Assembly: GCA_027061865.1 (NCBI GenBank)
Contig: JAMOVZ010000386.1
Location: 1 to 6,558 of the forward strand
From: Desulfobacterales bacterium
Lineage (GTDB): Bacteria; Desulfobacterota; DSM-4660; Desulfatiglandales; Desulfatiglandaceae
Direction of reading: 5' to 3'
DNA: 6,558 bases
How positions within the stretch are numbered: the stretch's first letter is position 1; each line of letters opens with the position of its first letter. Position numbers and translations under genes: made by a program. Below are positions 1-5,524 of the stretch, piece after piece. The notes under the pieces are model-generated. The model saw only the letters and a list, made by a program, of their open reading frames with translations, made no database searches and was not told where the DNA came from.

Positions 1-2
1 CC

Positions 3-977
3 GACGAGTTTGAACTCTCAGAAATCGCTCGGGCAATGCTTGAGGAGTGGCTGAAGGCCCCGGAGGAGCTCGCAGAGGTCTTGGGGCTGGATAAGGAAGA
101 AATAAGCCGGCTCAGCCCTGAAGAACTGGTCAAGTATTTCATGGAGAGGCTCAAGGAGCAGGCAGGAGAGCATCACGGCGGAAACAGATGGATAGGGACC
201 CTTGGAACATCGCCCGTTGGCCACTCAGGATACCACCCTGGAGGGATGCGGGTTGGAGGAGTCTCTAGAAACAAGTCAGCGGTCAAAGTGGCAATGGACC
301 GCCGTTACAGGGACTACTCCCAACAAGGCCCTCTTACCAAATCACAGATGGGCGAGGCGCTAAAGAGGCTGCGCCACATGGTGCCGGTTGGGCCAAAAGA
401 TCAGGTAAATGTGAGAGAGACGATTTACCAGACCATGAAGAATGCCGGAGAGATTGAGATCGTATTCGAGCGGAGCCTGAAAGACAGGTTAAAGGTCATA
501 CTTGCCATAGACAATGGCGGGTGGTCCATGGAACCCTATGTGGATGTGGTTCAAACCCTGTTTGATTATGCGAGGGCGCAATTCAAGGAGTTGAGGACAT
601 TCTTCTTTCACAACACCATCTACGACAACCTGTGGGAAGATCCGGCAAGGTACAAAAAGCCTTTCAGAGTGGATGAGCTGGTCCGCCTTGACCCTGATAC
701 CAGGTTTATCATAGTTGGAGATGCCAGCATGGCGCCTTACGAGCTCATGGCCACAGACGGCTCCATCCATGTGGAAGAGCGCTCCACCAAGCCATCCATT
801 GAGAGACTTCGATTCATTGCCAAGACATTCCCTCACTCGGTGTGGCTGAATCCAAAAATGAAAGAAGAGTGGCCTTACACCAGGACCATACAGATAATCC
901 GCGAGATATTTCCCATGTTCGAGCTAACCATCGAGGGCTTGGAGAGGGCGGTAGCCTATCTCATGCGGAAAAATTAG
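3..977 (+). CDS. VWA-domain CoxE-like protein, 5'-truncated by window edge
   Basis: The reading frame is open from the first full codon at 3 to TAG at 975-977. The first ATG (36) has no Shine-Dalgarno and the codons before it read as plausible protein (DEFELSEIARA), so the true start lies outside the window. About 324 codons are visible. The N-terminal part is charged and helical. The region around 180-300 is Gly/His-rich and then basic, and a von Willebrand A fold begins near IVFERSLKDRLKVILAIDNGG. The MIDAS-like motif is D-N-G-G-W-S-M rather than the classical DxSxS, a variation I associate with CoxE-like VWA proteins. Later family signatures are FFFHN, IIVGDASMAPYE, VWLNP and the C-terminal FELTIEGLERAV. 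Relatives are commonly encoded beside a MoxR-type AAA+ ATPase and are thought to help assemble or remodel protein complexes; here such a partner would lie upstream and is unseen. The substrate is unknown. Family call is firm, role is inference. Confidence 0.85.
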   Translation, partial: DEFELSEIARAMLEEWLKAPEELAEVLGLDKEEISRLSPEELVKYFMERLKEQAGEHHGGNRWIGTLGTSPVGHSGYHPGGMRVGGVSRNKSAVKVAMDRRYRDYSQQGPLTKSQMGEALKRLRHMVPVGPKDQVNVRETIYQTMKNAGEIEIVFERSLKDRLKVILAIDNGGWSMEPYVDVVQTLFDYARAQFKELRTFFFHNTIYDNLWEDPARYKKPFRVDELVRLDPDTRFIIVGDASMAPYELMATDGSIHVEERSTKPSIERLRFIAKTFPHSVWLNPKMKEEWPYTRTIQIIREIFPMFELTIEGLERAVAYLMRKN

Positions 978-985
978 GCCCTTTT

Positions 986-1669
986 CTAAAGCTTTTCCTC
1001 CGCCTCTGCCAAGGCCTCAAGGCCTTCTAAGTCCAGGAGTTGTATTTTGGCTCCCTCTATCTGGATGAGCCCCCTTTTCTTCATTCGGGCAAGGATCCTT
1101 GAAAGTGTCTCTGGGATAGTGCCGAGAAGGCTTGCAAGCTGGGTCTTGGATATATCGAGGGTAACCTCTGTGGCCCCTCGGTCTAACCGGCTCAGATACA
1201 AGAGATAAGCAGCCACACGGCCTGGCACCTCCTTTAATGAAAGGTCTTCCACCAGGGAAGAAAACCGCCTCAGGCGTCTTGCAAGGATGGCCAACATGTT
1301 AAGGGCCAGATCAGGATTTTTTCTAATCAGCCTCACAAAGGAATCCCTGGGAAAGAAAAAGATTCTGCTCCTCTGCATGGCCGCTGCATGAGCAGGAAAC
1401 CTCTCGCCGGTAAACACCGGGACCTCGCCAAAGGGATCGCCTGGGCCGAATATATGAAGTATCTGCTCCTTGCCTTCCAATGAAACCTTGTAGATCTTGA
1501 CCCGCCCGCTTATGAGCACGTAAAATCCTTTGGCCTCCTCGCCTTCAGTAAAGATCGTTTGGCCTTTTTCAAAAATCTGGTCGGCCATGATCATGGCCAG
1601 GTCATCAATCTGGGATTTGGGGAGGCCATTGAAGAGCGGAATGGATGCTATGATCTTGGCAATTTCCAT
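986..1669 (-). CDS. Crp/Fnr-family transcriptional regulator
   Basis: A 227-residue protein of normal length for the family. An N-terminal cyclic-nucleotide-binding-like barrel (about 5-120, with the glycine turn FGPGDPFGE at 74-82) is followed by a long dimerisation helix (about 110-145) and a Crp-type winged helix (about 150-210). The recognition helix carries E187, S190 and R191, matching Glu209/Ser212/Arg213 of FNR, so an FNR-like TTGAT half-site is predicted. The protein has no cysteine, so an FNR-type iron-sulfur cluster is excluded. The Arg-Ser pair that binds the cAMP phosphate in CRP reads R90-F91-P92, arguing against cAMP. The effector is therefore unknown. ATG 1669, 13 nt after the omega-amidase stop, is preferred: a TTG at 1732 would extend the protein into the upstream gene without a ribosome binding site. 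The Shine-Dalgarno at 1669 is also weak, suggesting translational coupling. It is the third gene of the aminotransferase operon and may control it, but no TTGAT-N4-ATCAA site was found. Confidence 0.92.
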   Translation of the reverse strand: MEIAKIIASIPLFNGLPKSQIDDLAMIMADQIFEKGQTIFTEGEEAKGFYVLISGRVKIYKVSLEGKEQILHIFGPGDPFGEVPVFTGERFPAHAAAMQRSRIFFFPRDSFVRLIRKNPDLALNMLAILARRLRRFSSLVEDLSLKEVPGRVAAYLLYLSRLDRGATEVTLDISKTQLASLLGTIPETLSRILARMKKRGLIQIEGAKIQLLDLEGLEALAEAEEKL

Positions 1670-1682
1670 GGGTGCCAGGTGA

Positions 1683-2444
1683 TCAAAATCGCTTGTCCTT
1701 GAGAAAAGGCATATCTTTCCTGATTTTTTCAACTATAGCAGGATTAATCTGGGCAAATATGATAGTCTCCTGCTCACCCCCGTAGGCGATCCTGTTTCCC
1801 AAGGGATCATAAACAGCGCTCCCCCCGGTAAAAGTGAGCCCTCCACCCTCTCCAACCCTGTTGACACCTGCCAAATAACACTGGTTCTCCACGGCCCTCG
1901 CAGGCAAAAGCAGGTCCCAGTGAAGCTGTCTTGCCGAGGGCCACGAGGCGATAACCACCATAAGATGGACTCTTTCGGCCACCGCACGAAAGATCTCGGG
2001 GAACCTGAGGTCATAGCATATGAAAATGGAAACCGGAATTCCATTCAGATCGAATACCACCGGACCGGAGCCAGGCTCATGATATCGCTGTTCTTCCATG
2101 AAGGAGAAAAGGTGGCATTTGGTATATGTGCCTACATCTCGGCCATGGCTGTCAATAACGAGGGCACTGTTTCTTCCTAACCCCCCCGCTCCCTTGAGCA
2201 CCACGCCCCCTATCACCGATAACTCCAGCTCAGTTGCTAGCTGCTTCAAGAAGCTAACGGTCTCCCCCCCGGGTTCCTCTACGGTAACATTCAGGTTCAT
2301 GCTAAAGCCGGTTGAGAACATTTCAGGCAATATCAAGAGCTCTGCCCCTTCCTCCTTGGCCAGCCTGGCAAATCTTTTCACCTTGCGGAAATTCTGTGGC
2401 CTTGCCTCCCAAGCCACATCCATCTGTAAAAGGGCAAGCTTCAT
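1683..2444 (-). CDS. omega-amidase, carbon-nitrogen hydrolase (nitrilase superfamily, YafV/NIT2-like)
   Basis: A 253-residue cytoplasmic hydrolase, close to the length of E. coli YafV. The Glu-Lys-Cys triad is complete: E41 in LLILPEMFSTGF, K109 in YTKCHLF and C143 in IFICYDLRFPEIFR. The Met-Phe-Ser-Thr-Gly-Phe and Cys-Tyr-Asp-Leu-Arg-Phe-Pro signatures point to the omega-amidase branch, which hydrolyses alpha-ketoglutaramate and alpha-ketosuccinamate to 2-oxoglutarate or oxaloacetate plus ammonia. ATG 2444 is chosen because it overlaps the aminotransferase TGA as ATGA (2441-2444) and has AAGAGGTGGAG just upstream. A GTG at 2453 would add three residues but lacks a properly spaced site. Tight coupling to the aminotransferase supports a joint pathway: the transaminase makes the amide keto acid from glutamine and this enzyme removes it, driving the reaction. 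Other nitrilase-family amidase activities cannot be excluded from sequence alone. Confidence 0.92.
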   Translation of the reverse strand: MKLALLQMDVAWEARPQNFRKVKRFARLAKEEGAELLILPEMFSTGFSMNLNVTVEEPGGETVSFLKQLATELELSVIGGVVLKGAGGLGRNSALVIDSHGRDVGTYTKCHLFSFMEEQRYHEPGSGPVVFDLNGIPVSIFICYDLRFPEIFRAVAERVHLMVVIASWPSARQLHWDLLLPARAVENQCYLAGVNRVGEGGGLTFTGGSAVYDPLGNRIAYGGEQETIIFAQINPAIVEKIRKDMPFLKDKRF

Positions 2445-3610
2445 CCTCTCCACCTCTTGAGCCGCTCTATTGCTTGCTCTAGCGTTTCATCAGTTTTACA
2501 AAAACAGAATCGCACCAGATCCCTTCCTCCCCTCCGGTTATGCCAAAAGTATGAACAGGGTATTGCAGCCACCCCAACTTCATTGATCAAGTAGCGGCAA
2601 AAGGCCATATCATCTTCAAAACCAAGCCGTCCTATGGAAATACAAGTATAATACGCCCCCTCCGGCCACAGCACTTGGAAGCCCAAGTCCTCAAGGACCT
2701 GGGAGAGCATCTCCCTCTTGCCCGAATATAGGGCCAAAAGTTCCTCATAATAGGAGTCATCCAAATCAATAGCCTCTGCCATGGCCTCCTGGAGTGCAGA
2801 GGGTGTACAAAATGTCAAAAATTGGTGTGCCATCCTCACGGCCTCTGTAAGCCAGGGGCTTGAAATGACATAACCTACCTTCCAGCCGGTCATGGAAAAG
2901 GTCTTGGCGGTAGAGGACACTACTATGGAGCGCTCCCTTAGGGATGGAATCTGAAACAAGGGGATGTGCTCCCTGCCCCTATATACAATATGTTCGTATA
3001 CTTCATCGGATAAGGGAATTACATCATGCTCCCTGCAAAGTTCAGAGATGAATTCAAGCTCCTCGCGGCTAAACACCTTGCCTATAGGATTCAGGGGATT
3101 GTTGATGACAATGAGACGGGTTTTGGGGCCAAATGCCCGCTCCAATTGATCACGGGGAAGCCTAAAACCCGGCCTCTCTAAAGGGACATAAATTGCCTTT
3201 GCCCCAGCCCTTGCAACCAGTGGCGGATAGAGGTCGTAGCATGGCTCAAACAGGATCACTTCATCTTCCGGCTCAAGGATGCCCAGGAAGGCTGAAGCAA
3301 TGGCCTCTGTAGCCCCACAAGTTACAGTGACCTCTGTTTCAGGATCAATTTCCACATCATAGAACCTCTTTACCTTGCCAGAAATTGCTTGCCTGAGGCT
3401 TGGCACCCCAGGGGATGGGCTGTATTGGTTCGGTCCCTCAAGGATACGCCGGGCAGCAAGGCGCCTTATGGGTTCAGGGCCATCAAAGTCCGGGAATCCT
3501 TGGGATAGGTTGACCGCCCCTGCCTGTGCGCACAGCCTGTTGATTTCAGTAAATATTGTTGTTCCAAAAGGCTGAAGCGCATTGCATACCGCTTTGTGCT
3601 GATTACTCAT
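2441..3610 (-). CDS. PLP-dependent class I aminotransferase (kynurenine/glutamine transaminase K, methionine aminotransferase type)
   Basis: A 389-residue fold-type I aminotransferase, full length for the family. Signatures in order are NLSQGFPDFDGPE (34-46), NQYSPSPGVPSLRQAI (61-76), TCGATEAI (97-104), the PLP-contact segment NNPLNPIGKVF (170-180), SDEVYEHIVY (201-210, Asp202 to the pyridine nitrogen), the Schiff-base lysine K236 in SSTAKTFSMTGWKVGY, and R367 in VRFCFCK, which binds the substrate carboxylate. The pattern matches kynurenine aminotransferase/glutamine transaminase K and bacterial YbdL-like methionine aminotransferase rather than aspartate or aromatic enzymes. These transfer the amino group of glutamine or methionine to keto acids such as 4-methylthio-2-oxobutyrate or phenylpyruvate. 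One oddity is NPIG in place of the usual NPTG. ATG 3610 has AGGGG six nt upstream. It is the first gene of a three-gene operon with the omega-amidase and a Crp/Fnr regulator. Substrate preference is inferred from family and context. Confidence 0.93.
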   Translation of the reverse strand: MSNQHKAVCNALQPFGTTIFTEINRLCAQAGAVNLSQGFPDFDGPEPIRRLAARRILEGPNQYSPSPGVPSLRQAISGKVKRFYDVEIDPETEVTVTCGATEAIASAFLGILEPEDEVILFEPCYDLYPPLVARAGAKAIYVPLERPGFRLPRDQLERAFGPKTRLIVINNPLNPIGKVFSREELEFISELCREHDVIPLSDEVYEHIVYRGREHIPLFQIPSLRERSIVVSSTAKTFSMTGWKVGYVISSPWLTEAVRMAHQFLTFCTPSALQEAMAEAIDLDDSYYEELLALYSGKREMLSQVLEDLGFQVLWPEGAYYTCISIGRLGFEDDMAFCRYLINEVGVAAIPCSYFWHNRRGGRDLVRFCFCKTDETLEQAIERLKRWRG

Positions 3611-3638
3611 ATCAAACCCCTAGGTGGAAATCAGCCTT

Positions 3639-3667
3639 CTTATACTTTACAGGCTAACACTTGTAAA
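3639..3667 (-). promoter_or_regulatory. sigma-70-type promoter of the aminotransferase operon
   Basis: Reading the minus strand, TTTACA (3667-3662, 5 of 6 to TTGACA) is separated by exactly 17 nt from TATAAG (3644-3639, 5 of 6 to TATAAT). The start of transcription would fall near 3632, giving a leader of about 22 nt before the ATG at 3610. It lies downstream of the hairpin terminator of the neighbouring regulator gene, so the operon would be transcribed independently. Confidence 0.7.
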
Positions 3668-3668
3668 G
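3645..3668. promoter_or_regulatory. operator-like dyad inside the aminotransferase promoter
   Basis: CTTTACA (3645-3651) and TGTAAAG (3662-3668) form a perfect 7-bp inverted repeat with a 10-bp spacer. It covers the whole -35 box and the spacer of the promoter, so a bound dimer would probably block RNA polymerase. The protein is unknown. The operon's own Crp/Fnr protein is possible, but the half-site does not look like a typical FNR or CRP half-site. The same heptamer appears twice in front of the tusA-like operon. Confidence 0.5.
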
Positions 3669-3743
3669 CCATCTGATTGGGGGACCGTGTGGATGAAAGA
3701 GGCCTCCTTTGAGGGAATGGCCTTGCTAAAAACCTGGAAAAGA

Positions 3744-3779
3744 AGACGGGTCAGCCCTAATCTTAAGGCTGACCCGTCT
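3744..3779 (-). terminator. rho-independent terminator of the sigma-54 activator gene
   Basis: A perfect 13-bp stem (3744-3756 with 3767-3779, AGACGGGTCAGCC and its complement) encloses a 10-nt loop. On the minus strand the stem is followed by TCTTTTCC, a short T-rich run; on the plus strand it is followed by G-rich DNA, so it acts for minus-strand transcripts. It lies 75 nt past the stop of the activator gene and upstream of the aminotransferase promoter. The T-run is modest, so efficiency may be partial. Confidence 0.72.
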
Positions 3780-3854
3780 GGTTGGGGGTACTTAGCAAAA
3801 GGAGGCGCTGCCAAGTGTTAATATATATAAGCAAGTTCTATGCCAAAGGCCATG

Positions 3855-5237
3855 CTATAAATCCTTGCTCACCGTGATTCCGTATTTTTTCATCCGGTTC
3901 CAGACTGTAACCCGTGATACCCCTAAAATTCTAGCCGCCTCAGATTGGTTGCCCCCGGCTTTCCTCAAGGCCTCTATGAGCTCGGCTCGTTTTTGGCCAT
4001 CACGGCTTATAACCACCTTTTCCCGGGGCACGGTTTGACCAACACTTTGAGAATTGAGAATATGTGGGGCAAAATGGTACGGTTCAATATAAGGGCCTTG
4101 GCAGGCAACGAATGCATATTCAAAGGCATTTTTGAGTTCTCTCACGTTCCCGGGCCAAGGATAGCCCATGAGCAGATCCATGGCCTCTTTGCTGATCCCC
4201 TTTATCTCCTTTCCGCTTTTCAGCTTTACCCGCCTAAAAAACGCCTCAGCAAGGATGGGGATGTCTTCCCGCCTCTCCCTCAAAGGAGGCAGATGTATCG
4301 GGATCACATTGATTCGAAAAAATAGGTCCTCACGAAATCTTCCCTCTTCCACCAGCTTTTGTAAATCTCTATTGGTAGCGGTAATAATTCTCACATCCAC
4401 CGGGATAGGACGATTGTCCCCCACCCGCTCTATCACCTTCTCTTCCAGAACCCTCAAAAGTTTCACTTGGGTGGAAAGGGGAAGGTCTCCGATTTCATCA
4501 AGGAATATATCCCCTCCCTGTGCTGCCTCAAATCGACCTTGCCTGCTCCGGTAAGCACCTGTAAAGGCCCCCTTAACATGTCCGAAAAGTTCACTTTCCA
4601 GTAAAGATTCGTTAAGGGCCGCACAGTTCACTTTTATAAAGGGTTTGTCTTTACGAAGCCCTGCCTCGTGTATGGCCTTAGCCACCAGCTCTTTTCCCGT
4701 GCCACTTTCGCCAAAAATGATCACCGGCGCATCAGACTGGGCCGCATTTTCAATGAGGTCGAACAGATCTTTCATCTTATGGGATGAGCCCAAGATGCCG
4801 TGAAATCCATCCTCTGACTCCAGCTCTCGCCTGAAGGCCTCAATCTGATGCTCTTTTTTTATGATTTCAGTGACATCGGTTAAGGTTTCAACGGCACCTA
4901 TCACCTTTCCCTGGCTGTCGTGAAGCAACGAGGCATTCTTCAGGATATGTATCAGCGTGCCATCCTTGCGTCTTAACGAACAGCGCTTCATGTCGAGTTT
5001 GCCTGATGAAAAAAGCAAGCACCAATTTGTAGAGCCCTTATCTCTTGAGATATGGCAAATATCACAAGGAAGAAAAGAGCAGGGCTTGCCCACCAGTTCT
5101 TCCTCGCTAAAACCCGTCATGTTTAAAAGGGCCCTGTTGACAGAGACTATGGTCCCAGTGGGATCAACAATCATCACGCCATCCTGGATAGTATTGACTA
5201 CTGTCTTCCAGTAAATATTCAATTCCTGTTCAACCAT
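3855..5237 (-). CDS. PAS-domain sigma-54-dependent transcriptional activator (AAA+, Fis-type HTH)
   Basis: A 460-residue enhancer-binding protein. Domains in order: a PAS sensor (about 6-125), the sigma-54 interaction AAA+ domain (about 145-380) and a Fis-type helix-turn-helix (NQSEAARILGVSRVTVWNRM, from about 430). Walker A is GESGTGKE (176-183), the sigma-54 contact loop is an intact GAFTGA (223-228), Walker B ends in D247-E248, and the arginine region FREDLFFRI and GNVREL are present, so it should be a working activator. There is no receiver domain, so it senses a signal directly. The PAS holds five cysteines (53, 58, 61, 73, 86), including C58-x2-C61, which could bind metal, iron-sulfur or react with sulfur species. 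ATG 5237 is preferred over ATG 5249 because GGGG lies six nt before it and none precedes 5249. It is divergent from the tusA-like operon, which has a sigma-54 promoter and is its likely target. Confidence 0.95.
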   Translation of the reverse strand: MVEQELNIYWKTVVNTIQDGVMIVDPTGTIVSVNRALLNMTGFSEEELVGKPCSFLPCDICHISRDKGSTNWCLLFSSGKLDMKRCSLRRKDGTLIHILKNASLLHDSQGKVIGAVETLTDVTEIIKKEHQIEAFRRELESEDGFHGILGSSHKMKDLFDLIENAAQSDAPVIIFGESGTGKELVAKAIHEAGLRKDKPFIKVNCAALNESLLESELFGHVKGAFTGAYRSRQGRFEAAQGGDIFLDEIGDLPLSTQVKLLRVLEEKVIERVGDNRPIPVDVRIITATNRDLQKLVEEGRFREDLFFRINVIPIHLPPLRERREDIPILAEAFFRRVKLKSGKEIKGISKEAMDLLMGYPWPGNVRELKNAFEYAFVACQGPYIEPYHFAPHILNSQSVGQTVPREKVVISRDGQKRAELIEALRKAGGNQSEAARILGVSRVTVWNRMKKYGITVSKDL

Positions 5238-5304
5238 TGTTAACCCCATCTGTTAAATTCTTAAATGTTAATTATAAAAATTTAACACTTCAATGGCAAG
5301 TTAA
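5238..5304. promoter_or_regulatory. cluster of TGTTAA boxes, putative activator binding sites
   Basis: TGTTAA occurs at 5238-5243, 5251-5256 and 5266-5271, its complement TTAACA at 5282-5287, and AGTTAA at 5299-5304. Two dyads arise: TGTTAA-N10-TTAACA (5266-5287) and a perfect 9-bp pair TGTTAAATT/AATTTAACA (5251-5259, 5279-5287). They lie about 185-250 nt upstream of the predicted sigma-54 start, a normal enhancer distance, and also straddle the -10 box of the activator gene. The simplest reading is an enhancer for the plus-strand operon that doubles as an autoregulatory operator. The DNA is AT-rich, so part of the repetition could be chance. Confidence 0.5.
5271..5299 (-). promoter_or_regulatory. 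sigma-70-type promoter of the sigma-54 activator gene
   Basis: On the minus strand TTGCCA (5299-5294, 5 of 6) and a perfect TATAAT (5276-5271) are separated by 17 nt. Transcription would start near 5264, some 26 nt before the ATG at 5237. The close match predicts substantial basal expression of the activator unless repressed at the overlapping TGTTAA boxes. Confidence 0.75.
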
Positions 5305-5388
5305 ATAAAAAAAGGGGTGAACTTTGAGAAATCAAGGTTTTCTTCAGAGGTTTCCTTTCTGCCCTGAACATCAATAAAGGCCTTATCA

Positions 5389-5401
5389 AATCAAACTGTT
5401 A
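5389..5401 (+). promoter_or_regulatory. putative IHF binding site
   Basis: AATCAAACTGTTA matches the IHF consensus WATCAA-N4-TTR at every defined position. It lies at about -101 to -89 from the predicted sigma-54 start, between the TGTTAA boxes and the promoter, where IHF usually bends DNA to bring a distant activator to the polymerase. A second, one-mismatch match begins at 5330. The consensus is short, so chance occurrence in AT-rich DNA remains possible. Confidence 0.5.
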
Positions 5402-5403
5402 TG

Positions 5404-5457
5404 CCCTTTACAGATGGTGTGCGCAAGGAGATTCGAGAATCCTGCGGCCCCTTTACA
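5404..5457 (+). repeat. direct repeat pair CCCTTTACA
   Basis: The 9-mer CCCTTTACA occurs at 5404-5412 and again at 5449-5457, start-to-start 45 bp, the second copy ending six nt before the sigma-54 -24 element. Its CTTTACA core equals the half-site of the dyad in the aminotransferase promoter at 3645-3668. Neither copy here has an inverted partner at the same spacing. It may be a regulator site shared by the two operons. Confidence 0.35.
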
Positions 5458-5462
5458 AGGTA

Positions 5463-5479
5463 TTGGCACAAGAGTTGCT
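5463..5479 (+). promoter_or_regulatory. sigma-54 (-24/-12) promoter of the tusA-like operon
   Basis: TTGGCAC-AAGAG-TTGCT matches the sigma-54 consensus TTGGCAC-N5-TTGCW completely, with the invariant GG (5465-5466) and GC (5477-5478) ten nt apart. Transcription would begin near 5490, leaving about 35 nt of leader with a good ribosome binding site before the first gene. The divergent neighbour encodes a sigma-54 activator with an intact GAFTGA loop, so the pair is mutually consistent. This is the strongest regulatory call in the window. Confidence 0.9.
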
Positions 5480-5510
5480 CACTGAGTTTGGCAAGATGGA
5501 CGGGAATGGT

Positions 5511-5517
5511 AAAGAGG
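5511..5517 (+). promoter_or_regulatory. ribosome binding site that decides a TTG start
   Basis: AAAGAGG, followed by T, is one base short of the ideal AAAGGAGGT. It sits seven nt before TTG 5525 but only one nt before TTG 5519, and an in-frame stop at 5510-5512 excludes any earlier start. TTG 5525 is therefore taken as the initiation codon of the tusA-like gene. Confidence 0.65.
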
Positions 5518-5524
5518 TTTGGAG

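Noticed and set aside
967..998. Inverted repeat GGAAAA-A-TTAG / CTAA-AGC-TTTTCC between the convergent genes, possible bidirectional terminator
   Set aside because: The stem is AT-rich and interrupted by an asymmetric internal loop, and it lies over both stop codons; too weak to call.
1669..1732. Longer form of the Crp/Fnr protein from TTG 1732
   Set aside because: No ribosome binding site precedes it, the extra 21 residues lie inside the upstream gene, and the shorter form already has the normal family length.
3600..3620. TTGAT near the aminotransferase start as half of an FNR box
   Set aside because: The matching half is at the wrong spacing and imperfect; no TTGAT-N4-ATCAA site was found in either intergenic region.
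3624..3821. A 65-codon plus-strand frame between the aminotransferase and activator genes
   Set aside because: It overlaps the minus-strand promoter, dyad and terminator hairpin, and the product shows no recognisable pattern.
5046..5066. CDICH in the PAS domain resembles a CxxCH haem c attachment motif
   Set aside because: The protein is a cytoplasmic DNA-binding regulator without signal peptide, so covalent haem c attachment is not expected; the cysteines are better read as part of the PAS cluster.
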